From CAUYUA01 sp963575675 (GTDB taxonomy: Bacteria > Pseudomonadota > Alphaproteobacteria > Azospirillales > Azospirillaceae), in contig CAUYUA010000041.1 in the NCBI GenBank assembly GCA_963575675.1, positions 1 through 6,221 of the forward strand: a DNA stretch of 6,221 nt, read 5' to 3'. Position 1 is the first letter of the stretch. Each line of letters begins with the position of its first letter. The notes under the pieces are model-generated. The model searched no databases, was not told where the DNA came from, and worked only from the letters and a program-made list of their open reading frames with translations. Both the position numbers and the translations under genes were made by a program. This document shows positions 1 through 5,940 of this stretch, one piece after another.

Positions 1-26
1 GGCTTTCGCTCCCCCCTTATGATCCC

Positions 27-70
27 CGGCGACCAGGAACGCAGTCCCTGGACCCGTTTGATTTTTTATT
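27..70. terminator. Degenerate hairpin plus T-rich tail left of pseB; copy 1 of the 23-base repeat
   Basis: The core CCAGG (33-37) pairs with CCTGG (47-51) around the loop aacgcagtc. The outer stem is imperfect: an A-A mismatch at 32/52, then G31-C53, and C27-G28-G29 pairing with C54-C55-G56 around a bulged C30. On the plus strand the stem is followed by tttgattttttattctt (57-73), so it could end a rightward gene lying left of the window. It also sits 36 bases past the stop of the leftward pseB-like gene, as expected for a shared terminator between convergent genes. The rest of 1-91 shows nothing I can support. Confidence 0.5.
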
Positions 71-91
71 CTTCCCGGACGGGCTCTTAAC

Positions 92-1186
92 TTAAGGAGC
101 TGAAACTAAAAGTTGTGACAAACGATCTCCCGTCAACCAATCCGAATTGGTGTTGCTGGCGTAACAAAACCCATCCGGGACATTTTTCGCGCCAAATCGA
201 GAATATGACTGATGCGGCCACCATCCAAAAGCCGGTTCAATGATATATCGATCCGTGATTTCAACCGTCTGACGCGAATCGTCCTCTGTAATCATCACCT
301 CGTGCAGTTTTTCACCGGGCCGAATTCCAATGATTCGGCGCGGAAGCTCCGGCGCCATGCACATCGCCAAATCCGTCATGCGCATACTGGGAATTTTCGG
401 CACGAAAATTTCTCCTCCCTGCATCATGGCGAAGCTGGTGATGACGAACTCGACCCCGTGTTGAAGCGTAATCCAAAATCGAGTCATCCGTTCGTCGGTA
501 ATGGGTAGAAACTCGGAACCCTCAGCGATCAGTTTTCGGAAGAAAGGAATAACGCTGCCGCGCGATCCAACGACGTTCCCATAGCGCACAACAGAAAAAC
601 GACTGCCGATGGGGCCGCTGAGATTATTGGCGGCGATGAATATCTTATCCGAGGCCAATTTGCTGGCGCCGTAGAGATTGATCGGATTTGCGGCTTTATC
701 GGACGACAATGCGATGATCTTGCGGGTTCCGGTCCTTAAAGCGGCGCGCACAACATTTTCCGCGCCGTGAATATTGGTGCGGATACATTCAATGGGATTG
801 TATTCGGCTGCGGGAACATGCTTCAAAGCGGCGGCGTGTACGCAGAAATCAACGCCGCGCATCGCCAGCTCCAGCCGCTCCGCATCGCGAACGTCTCCCA
901 AGAAGAACCTCAACCGCCCTTGCGCGATGCTCTCGAATTGCTGTTGCATTTCATATTGTTTGAACTCGTCGCGCGAGAAGATCACAACCCGACGTGGCCG
1001 AGCTTGCGTCAAGAGCGTGTGAATGAAACGACGACCAAATGAACCCGTGCCGCCTGTAACCAAGACGGAACTGCCGTCGAATTCTTCCAAAGACAGACGA
1101 ATCATTTCTTCGAATGATTCATTGAGGATGTTCTTTTTCAGCAAAGGCGACGAAGCGGTTTCGGGCGAAGGAGGAGGATGAGACAT
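92..1186 (-). CDS. pseB: UDP-N-acetylglucosamine 4,6-dehydratase (inverting), PseB/FlmA-like
   Basis: Extended short-chain dehydrogenase that, in this family, converts UDP-GlcNAc to a UDP-4-keto-6-deoxy-L-AltNAc-type sugar, the first step of CMP-pseudaminic acid synthesis in the cytoplasm. Numbering from the upstream GTG at 1222: the NAD(P)-binding motif TGGTGSFG is at 56-63, the family segment DEFKQYEMQ at 85-93, AALKHVPAAEYNP at 131-143 and SSDKAANPINLYGASK at 173-188. D175, K176 and Y184 match in spacing the catalytic Asp/Lys/Tyr of Helicobacter FlaA1/PseB (132/133/141). RPGEKLHE is at 301-308 and the usual WL-rich C-terminus is present, so the enzyme looks intact. I chose the ATG at 1184-1186 (364 aa) because a GGAG lies seven bases before it. 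The ATG at 1202-1204 and the GTG at 1220-1222 have no Shine-Dalgarno sequence. Even so, about 30 residues precede the usual family start. It lies 57 bases downstream of the glycosyltransferase gene on the same strand, so co-transcription is likely. It could act on another UDP-HexNAc in a different glycan pathway. Confidence 0.88.
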   Translation of the reverse strand: MSHPPPSPETASSPLLKKNILNESFEEMIRLSLEEFDGSSVLVTGGTGSFGRRFIHTLLTQARPRRVVIFSRDEFKQYEMQQQFESIAQGRLRFFLGDVRDAERLELAMRGVDFCVHAAALKHVPAAEYNPIECIRTNIHGAENVVRAALRTGTRKIIALSSDKAANPINLYGASKLASDKIFIAANNLSGPIGSRFSVVRYGNVVGSRGSVIPFFRKLIAEGSEFLPITDERMTRFWITLQHGVEFVITSFAMMQGGEIFVPKIPSMRMTDLAMCMAPELPRRIIGIRPGEKLHEVMITEDDSRQTVEITDRYIIEPAFGWWPHQSYSRFGAKNVPDGFCYASNTNSDWLTGDRLSQLLVSAP

Positions 1187-1193
1187 AAAAACG

Positions 1194-1197
1194 CTCC
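1194..1197 (-). promoter_or_regulatory. Shine-Dalgarno deciding the pseB start
   Basis: GGAG on the minus strand, seven bases before the ATG at 1184-1186. The two longer in-frame starts (ATG at 1204, GTG at 1222) lack any purine-rich element at the right distance: the bases before the 1204 ATG read TTCTTCCTCCAGC. This supports the 364-residue form. Confidence 0.6.
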
Positions 1198-1223
1198 GAT
1201 GCATGCTGGAGGAAGAAATCACG

Positions 1224-1238
1224 AAGGGCGCGGCCCTT
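1224..1238. other. Small intercistronic hairpin between the TPR gene and pseB
   Basis: AAGGGC (1224-1229) and GCCCTT (1233-1238) form a perfect six-base-pair stem with a three-base loop. It lies in the 57-base gap between the TPR gene stop (1244) and the preferred pseB start (1186). On the minus strand it is followed by CGTGATTTCTTCC, with no continuous U-tract, so it is more likely a weak attenuator or RNA-processing or stability element than a full terminator. If translation began at the GTG at 1222, this hairpin would sit just before that start. Confidence 0.4.
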
Positions 1239-1243
1239 GAGTT

Positions 1244-4200
1244 TCATGAATTTCCATTGGGTTGTGTGACGCAAACAACTTTTCGGAGAGTCGCGCCAAT
1301 CTCAACCAATATGTCATCAACGGGCTCTTGAGACCAGCCATAGAAAATACGCATCGACGACCACCACGGACGAAGCGAGGTTCCAAGTGTTGTCCAGTCA
1401 TCCGGCATGCCGAAGCGCCAAACCGGAACATTGACCGCTCCAGAGAGTTCGCTGACGGCAGTCGAGGCGGTAATCACTAAATCAAGCTCTTGGATTAAAG
1501 CGGCGACTGATTCAAAATCATTCTTCATATCGACGTCGGGCCAGCGCGTTAGATCAACTTTGAATTGGGCTTCGGCGTCTGAAATTTCCCTGTCGATTTC
1601 AGTAGGCGAGTCGCCATATTGTAGGCTTACGAATTGAACGCCGGGAGTCGTGAGGATCGGTCCCCAAGAGCTTAATTTTGTATTGCCGCTGTCGCGCTCG
1701 GCGGTGGTGATGCGCGAACGCCAACAAATTCCGATTTTGGGATCGGCGCCCAGAGCGTCCAAACGCTTCCGCCATACAGTGGCAAGAGAGGGGGCGGGGC
1801 GAAGCCAGCCTTGCGGCGCATAGGAAAAATCGCTGAGGCGCGGGCGGAACAGGCGGGGAAGAGAACCAATGGGACAATGACAATCGGCGTCAAGAGGCGT
1901 GATGGTTTCGCAACCGGCGTCATCGGCGGAATCCGCTCGGACTTCGGCTTGAGGAAAAGAGCGGGAAAGCAACGAAACCAATCTTGGATCGCATTCGATC
2001 ACGCATTTTCCATGAGGTCCGATGCGTTCGATCAGCTCGGCGCAGCACGAGGCGAATAGAAACTCATCACCGACCCCTTGCTCGCGCCAAACCAGCACGC
2101 GCTTTCCCTTTGGATCAGGGTGTTCGAGAAGAGAAGGAATTGGCGGGTTGCGGCGACGTGAGCGGAATTGTGCGGTCTCCATACGTTCGTCATAGGCCCG
2201 CCACCCTTCCGAAAATCGCCCGGTCGCCAGCAGCAAAAGGCCGAGGTTGAAGCGGGCGGAAACCATGTTGGGATCAATGGCGAGAGCGCGGCGATACCAG
2301 TTTTCCGCTTCAAGAATATAGCCTCTGGGGCGCAGCAGAAGTCCAAGATTGCACAGAGCGTCGGCGCATTGTGGGTCATAACGCAAGGCGCGGCGATAAG
2401 CGTTTTCCGCTTCGCGCCAACGGCCCAACGCCGCCAAAGAGGTTCCTAAGTTATTCCATATCTGCGGCGAGTCCGGCTCCAAAGCCAAGGCGCGGCGATG
2501 ACAAGCTTCCGCCTCTGGAAACTGGCTGCGCTTCAACAGAAGCGTTCCAAGATTGGTGTGGGCGCGCGCTATGTTCGGACGTAATTCGATGGCGCGTCGA
2601 CAACAAGCTTCCGCCTCGTCCAAGCGACCGTCGGCTTCGAGAACGGCGCCGAGATTGGCGTGAAGTCCGGCGTCGTTGGGAGCGGCTTTCAGCGCGCGCC
2701 GCAGAGCCGCCGTCGCCAAATCCAATCGTCCCGTTGCTTGTCGCGCCGAGGCCAGGTCGGCCAGAGCGATTATGGCGGCGGGACCGTCGGCGCGTTCGGC
2801 GGCGCGCTCCAGAAGAAGAGCGCCCGATTCATGACGTTTGGTTTGATGGTGGAGTATTCCCAAAAGATGCAGTAAGCGCGCGTCATCAGGACAGGCAATA
2901 AGAGCCTGTTGATAGACCGTCTCGACATCGTCGAAACGTCCCGCGCGATGCTTGGCGATGGCGGCGTTTAAGCATTCTTCCGATGGCGGCGGCGGATTGA
3001 GCTGTTTCTCTTGGGGAAGGCGATTTTTCTTATTTAAGAGCGTCTCGGTTTCCGATTCTTTCTTAGCGTTTTGGGCCGTCTCGAAATCTTCGAGGCCTCG
3101 TCGGAGTTTGAGAGCCATAAGCTCTAATACTTCTCCGCTTGAGACCGTCGTTTCGGCTGCAATCACGTATCCTGAAGGAAACCACGGGCGCAGTTGCGGG
3201 CATCCAAGCCGCGTCCAATCCATACTGCTGAAACGCCAGACCGGAGCGCCCACGGCTCCCGCCAGTTCGCCGACGGCGGTCGGCGCCGATATCACCAAAT
3301 CAAGATTGGCCATGAGTCCGGCGATCGTTTCAAAGTCGTTTCGAAGATCGACGTCCGGCCATCGCGCGATCGAAACGCCGAGGCTTTGTTCTGCAAGAAT
3401 AATTTCGTCTTCGCAACGATCGTACTGTAGGTTGACGAAGTGAAGGCCGGGAATCGTCAGTAAGGGGCGCCACAAAGCAAGGGGGGTGGACGCCGATTTT
3501 CGGCTATGCGTTATAAGAGAACTTCTCCAACACACTCCGATTTTCGGGCCCGAGCCTAAAGCCGCCAAGCGTTCGCGCCAAAGAGCTATTTGTTTCGGGT
3601 CCGGAATGAGAAACGCGGTTTCCGGGAAATCCGTAAATCGTCGTCTGACATAACGTGGTAGCGCTCCGGACGGACAATGAACATCGCAATCCGGCGTCGG
3701 CATCGTTTCAATTCCGTTTTCGTCGCAGCTTTGCGCCCGAACTTCGGCTTGCGGAAAAGAACGCGCGAACAGCGTCATCAGTCGCGCGTCGCATTCGATG
3801 ACGCAGCGTTTTGCTTGACGAATTATGTCGGGGTAGCACGAAGAAAACATAATTTCATCGCCGATTCCTTGCTCGCGCCAGAGCAAAATCGAACGTTCGG
3901 CCAAAGATTCACCGTTCCAACGCGGCGCCGCAATTCGGCGATCCGTCGATGAGTCTATGGCGAACCGCCATGAGTCATAATTAATCCAGCCTTCGGTCAA
4001 TTGTCCTTGCGAAAGTTGAAGCATGCCTCGATTTAGATGAGCCGCCGCATAATTCGGACTGTGTTCGATTGCTTGGTTAAAACATGCCTCGGCTTCTTGA
4101 AGCTTGTTTTGACTCCAGAGCACGGTTCCAAGGTTGTTATGTGGATCCGCGAATGTTGGGTCTTGATGAATGGCTCGTCGATACCACGATTCATGCTCAT

Positions 4201-5821
4201 TGCCTCGTGATTGTAGCTGGAGAGCATGTCCTAAATTATTGTGAGCCATAAGGAGATTCGGATTCAACGCCAAAGCGCGTCGATGCCATGTCTCGGCTTC
4301 GGCGGGTTTATCTTGCTCTTGTAAAATTGCGCCATAATTCGTGCAGGCTTCGGCATAATCCGGAGCAATTTGTAGAGACCTCCGAAGATGCGCAGCGGCT
4401 TCTTGACTGCGTCCTTGGGAGAACAACACCATACCAAGGTTATTATGTGCTTTGGCGTAGTCAGGGTCGGCGGCCAAAGCGGTTTCATAGCAAGATATCG
4501 CAAGCGGCCATTGTTTTTGTCGCTCATACGCCAAACCGAGGTTGTTGTGCGCGCGGGCGTAGTTCGCTTGAATCGCCAACGCCGCGCGCAAAGTAACGAT
4601 CGCGCCTTGCACATCGGAGAGGTCTAGGAGAATGAGCCCAAGGTTGTTCAGCGCGTCTACGCGCCCTTCGTTCTGAGACGCGGGAAACGTCAAAAACTCT
4701 TGATAACAAGTTGCGGCCTCGGCCAAACGTCCTTGTGTATGCAGAGCCGTCGCCAGTCCTCGCCACGCTTCACGCCAAACCTCCAAAATGCCGTTGTCTT
4801 GAGGTCTTGAAGCTGTCTTTTTAATGTTCTTTTGATGTCCAAGCGCCGCCTCTGCGCCGTCAAGCGCTTTTCGGAACGCCGCCTCGGCTTGAATCGGTTC
4901 TCCCAACTGATTTAACAACACTCCAAGCGTCGCGCAAACTTGTCGGTCGCTTGGTCGTTGTTCAACCACGCGCGAGAAACATGCGGCGGCCTCTGTAAGA
5001 CGGCCTTGCGATTGGAGCGTTGCGCCCAGTCCTCTCCAAGCGTCCGTGTGATCCGGGTGATGTGTTGTGATGTGTCGGAAACAAGCCGCAGCCTCATCGA
5101 ACGCGGCGGTGTTTTGCAACGCGGCTCCGAGATTATAAAAAGCCTCAATAAAATTTGGTTGCAGAGCTGTCGCTTGTCGGTAGCATGTGATCGCATCCTC
5201 AATTTGTCCCAAAGCCTGAAGCGTCATGCCCAAGTTGTTCCAAACCGGCGCATGCTGGGGAATGGTGGTCAGAGCTTGTTGATAAGCCTCAATGGCTTCA
5301 TTGTGACGAGCGCGTTTTTGCTCGATGACACCTAAATTATACCAGGCTTGGCCATAGTTCGGGCGCAGCGCCAGAGCGCGCCGACAGTGATCGGCGGCGG
5401 CTTGGCAATCGCCTTGGACATTGAGGAGAGCGCCGAGGTTATTGTGAGCCTCGGCGTAGTTTGGTGAAATTTGGAGTGCTCGGCGATAGGCGGCGGTGGC
5501 TTCCGCGACTTGGCCAAGCTCACCCAGGACGTTGCCCAAACTGTTGCAGGCGGTCGGGAAATTGGGAAAAACGTCAATGGCTTTTTTAATCAAATCGGCG
5601 GCAAAAGCGCTTTTTCCGATTTGGTGGGAAAGGACGCCCAAGAGATGCAATGCGTCGGGATGCGTTGGGTGTTGTTCAAGAATGCGCTGGTAAAGCGCCT
5701 CTGCTTCCGCAAAGCGGCCGGATTGATGATGCGTGATGGCCTCGTTCAACCAAGAGCCGATTTTGTTGGAAGAATCGGAAGAGCTGGAAGACGGCGGCGG
5801 ACGGCGGGATTTACGAGACAT
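1244..5821 (-). CDS. Double-module TPR-glycosyltransferase, FlmG-like (TPR-GT-TPR-GT, 1525 aa)
   Basis: Predicted cytoplasmic protein glycosyltransferase with no signal peptide or membrane segment seen. Order: Pro/Ser-rich N-terminus (8-18), about 17 TPR units (22-620), GT domain A (640-905), charged linker with a PPPP run (906-949), about 8 TPR units (950-1214), GT domain B (1240-1515). Both GT domains share WREQG(I/V)GDE, CVIECD, RSFPQAEVRA, D-x-D-x-HCP, LPR, CWRS, LQY, RWPDVD-x-x-NDFE and a late STAV/PTAV-ELxGAV-PVWRF segment. The fold resembles GT-B enzymes of the heptosyltransferase (GT9) type. The closest known design is Caulobacter FlmG, in which a TPR domain binds flagellin and a C-terminal domain transfers pseudaminic acid. 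FlmG has one module; this protein has two. The ATG at 5821 is the only plausible start: an in-frame stop lies at 5855-5857 and no good alternative codon intervenes, though the Shine-Dalgarno is weak. The neighbouring pseB-like gene supports a role in sugar transfer. Acceptor and donor are inferred. Confidence 0.85.
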   Translation of the reverse strand: MSRKSRRPPPSSSSSDSSNKIGSWLNEAITHHQSGRFAEAEALYQRILEQHPTHPDALHLLGVLSHQIGKSAFAADLIKKAIDVFPNFPTACNSLGNVLGELGQVAEATAAYRRALQISPNYAEAHNNLGALLNVQGDCQAAADHCRRALALRPNYGQAWYNLGVIEQKRARHNEAIEAYQQALTTIPQHAPVWNNLGMTLQALGQIEDAITCYRQATALQPNFIEAFYNLGAALQNTAAFDEAAACFRHITTHHPDHTDAWRGLGATLQSQGRLTEAAACFSRVVEQRPSDRQVCATLGVLLNQLGEPIQAEAAFRKALDGAEAALGHQKNIKKTASRPQDNGILEVWREAWRGLATALHTQGRLAEAATCYQEFLTFPASQNEGRVDALNNLGLILLDLSDVQGAIVTLRAALAIQANYARAHNNLGLAYERQKQWPLAISCYETALAADPDYAKAHNNLGMVLFSQGRSQEAAAHLRRSLQIAPDYAEACTNYGAILQEQDKPAEAETWHRRALALNPNLLMAHNNLGHALQLQSRGNEHESWYRRAIHQDPTFADPHNNLGTVLWSQNKLQEAEACFNQAIEHSPNYAAAHLNRGMLQLSQGQLTEGWINYDSWRFAIDSSTDRRIAAPRWNGESLAERSILLWREQGIGDEIMFSSCYPDIIRQAKRCVIECDARLMTLFARSFPQAEVRAQSCDENGIETMPTPDCDVHCPSGALPRYVRRRFTDFPETAFLIPDPKQIALWRERLAALGSGPKIGVCWRSSLITHSRKSASTPLALWRPLLTIPGLHFVNLQYDRCEDEIILAEQSLGVSIARWPDVDLRNDFETIAGLMANLDLVISAPTAVGELAGAVGAPVWRFSSMDWTRLGCPQLRPWFPSGYVIAAETTVSSGEVLELMALKLRRGLEDFETAQNAKKESETETLLNKKNRLPQEKQLNPPPPSEECLNAAIAKHRAGRFDDVETVYQQALIACPDDARLLHLLGILHHQTKRHESGALLLERAAERADGPAAIIALADLASARQATGRLDLATAALRRALKAAPNDAGLHANLGAVLEADGRLDEAEACCRRAIELRPNIARAHTNLGTLLLKRSQFPEAEACHRRALALEPDSPQIWNNLGTSLAALGRWREAENAYRRALRYDPQCADALCNLGLLLRPRGYILEAENWYRRALAIDPNMVSARFNLGLLLLATGRFSEGWRAYDERMETAQFRSRRRNPPIPSLLEHPDPKGKRVLVWREQGVGDEFLFASCCAELIERIGPHGKCVIECDPRLVSLLSRSFPQAEVRADSADDAGCETITPLDADCHCPIGSLPRLFRPRLSDFSYAPQGWLRPAPSLATVWRKRLDALGADPKIGICWRSRITTAERDSGNTKLSSWGPILTTPGVQFVSLQYGDSPTEIDREISDAEAQFKVDLTRWPDVDMKNDFESVAALIQELDLVITASTAVSELSGAVNVPVWRFGMPDDWTTLGTSLRPWWSSMRIFYGWSQEPVDDILVEIGATLRKVVCVTQPNGNS
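1277..2104 (-). other. Glycosyltransferase domain B (GT-B fold, GT9-like), residues 1240-1515
   Basis: Second catalytic-type domain, alignable with domain A over nearly its whole length. Motifs: WREQGVGDE at 1245-1253, CVIECD at 1273-1278, RSFPQAEVRA at 1287-1296, DADCHCP at 1311-1317, CWRS at 1366-1369, LQYGD at 1400-1404, RWPDVD at 1426-1431, NDFE at 1434-1437 and DLVITASTAVSELSGAV at 1447-1463. All motif blocks of domain A are kept, which argues that both copies are under selection. Differences include three extra residues after ELIERI (near 1267-1270), S1453 in place of P847, and a different region between CWRS and the LQY strand. D1252 is the counterpart of D655. Confidence 0.75.
2180..2974 (-). 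repeat. TPR array of module B, about 8 units
   Basis: Residues 950-1214 form about eight 34-residue TPR units. The first two (GRFDDVETVYQQA, then LLHLLGILHHQ) match the opening of module A (GRFAEAEALYQRI, then ALHLLGVLSHQ), so this is a restart and not a continuation of array A. Later units carry LHANLG, AHTNLG, IWNNLG, ALCNLG and ARFNLG. The array ends with GRFSEGWRAYDERM (1201-1214), equivalent to QLTEGWINYDSW at the end of array A. It is about half the length of array A, so its superhelix would be much shorter and could hold a different or smaller acceptor. Whether it binds the same partner is unknown. Confidence 0.85.
2975..3106 (-). other. Charged inter-module linker, residues 906-949
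   Basis: Joins GT domain A to TPR array B. It is rich in Lys, Glu and Asn, then carries a PPPP run at 943-946 followed by SEE, and contains no methionine. It mirrors the protein's own N-terminus, which has PPP followed by a serine run and then the first TPR helix. In both places the sequence continues L-N-x-A-I, then GRF and a YQ pair. This suggests the linker descends from the N-terminus of a formerly separate protein. It is probably flexible and lets the two modules move independently. Confidence 0.7.
3107..3904 (-). other. Glycosyltransferase domain A (GT-B fold, GT9-like), residues 640-905
   Basis: First of two homologous catalytic-type domains in the 1525-aa protein. Motifs: WREQGIGDE at 648-656, CVIECD at 673-678, RSFPQAEVRA at 687-696, DCDVHCP at 711-717, CWRS at 764-767, NLQY at 797-800, RWPDVD at 820-825, NDFE at 828-831 and DLVISAPTAVGELAGAV at 841-857. 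The GIGD sequence with D655 sits where GT9 heptosyltransferases carry a GD motif whose Asp is the catalytic base in WaaC. The late segment matches the GT9 donor-binding loop in shape, but the usual D-T-x-x-x-HL reads P847-T848 and E852-L853. Nothing suggests decay: no stop, frameshift or lost block relative to domain B. Family placement is by motif recognition, and the exact GT class is uncertain. Confidence 0.75.
3962..5758 (-). repeat. TPR array of module A, about 17 units with 102-base periodicity
   Basis: Residues 22-620 split into units of 34 residues with the TPR pattern (A-x-x-NLG near the start, G at 8 residues on, EA near 20, Y-x-x-A near 24, P near 32). Clear units begin at 91, 125, 159, 193, 227, 261, 295, 352, 390, 424, 458, 492, 526, 560 and 594. 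Many carry AHNNLG, an asparagine-rich inner surface like that of O-GlcNAc transferase and FlmG superhelices, which bind extended peptide. The codons for NNLG recur about every 102 bases, for example near 4129, 4231, 4435, 4537 and 4639. The regular phase breaks at residues 329-351, where an extra 23-residue charged stretch separates unit 9 from unit 10, and unit 10 is about four residues longer than the others. The last unit runs into the GT domain through the EGW-x-x-YD sequence that also ends the second array. Confidence 0.88.
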
Positions 5822-5856
5822 GGAGCGTCTTAATAAATTGAAATTGCGTATAAATC

Positions 5857-5891
5857 AGATGGGTCCAGGAACACAGTCCCTGGACCCATCT
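5857..5891. terminator. Perfect 13-bp hairpin between bluB and the TPR gene; copy 2 of a 23-base repeat
   Basis: Arms 5857-5869 and 5879-5891 pair perfectly over 13 bases around a nine-base loop (aacacagtc). It begins about 50 bases after the bluB stop and lies 35 bases before the start codon of the large gene. On the minus strand it is followed by TGATTTATACG, which is T-rich but not a clean U-tract, so intrinsic termination of bluB is plausible but not proven. Its core at 5865-5887 matches 33-55 at 22 of 23 positions, so this is also a member of a dispersed palindromic repeat. Confidence 0.6.
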
Positions 5892-5940
5892 CGTCTCTAT
5901 TCGGAAAAGTCGAAGATGAATTTCTATGTTGTTTGTGGGG

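Noticed and set aside
74..100. Short palindromes cccggacggg and gctcttaa/ttaaggagc near the pseB stop
   Set aside because: The first has a two-base loop that cannot form. The second has only a four-base closed stem with a bulge. Neither is followed by a U-tract on the minus strand.
2371..2901. Plus-strand open frame of 176 codons, Arg/Pro-rich
   Set aside because: It lies fully opposite the second TPR array. Its composition is what GC-rich TPR codons give when read backwards, and it has no recognisable domain.
2975..3106. Two separate genes joined by a sequencing error
   Set aside because: There is no start codon, Shine-Dalgarno or stop in the linker, and the frame and composition are continuous. 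It cannot be excluded without reads, but nothing in the sequence points to an error.
2952..3443. Plus-strand open frame of 163 codons
   Set aside because: It overlaps the linker and the end of GT domain A on the other strand. That strand has strong motif conservation and this frame has none.
3962..5758. Regular 102-base repeats that could suggest a CRISPR or other spaced repeat array
   Set aside because: The periodicity is explained by 34-residue TPR units in frame; repeats vary at third codon positions and no constant repeat/spacer structure exists.
1244..5821. O-GlcNAc transferase (GT41) or SPINDLY assignment
   Set aside because: The TPR part is similar, but the GT domains lack the recognisable GT41 catalytic region and instead show WREQGxGDE and GT9-like features repeated twice.
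5471..5833. Plus-strand open frame of 120 codons over the start of the large gene
   Set aside because: It is antisense to clear TPR units, with no motif and no Shine-Dalgarno support.
5822..5856. Promoter for the large gene between the hairpin and its start
   Set aside because: The stretch is AT-rich, but I see no convincing spaced -35/-10 pair or sigma-54 motif, and only 35 bases are available.
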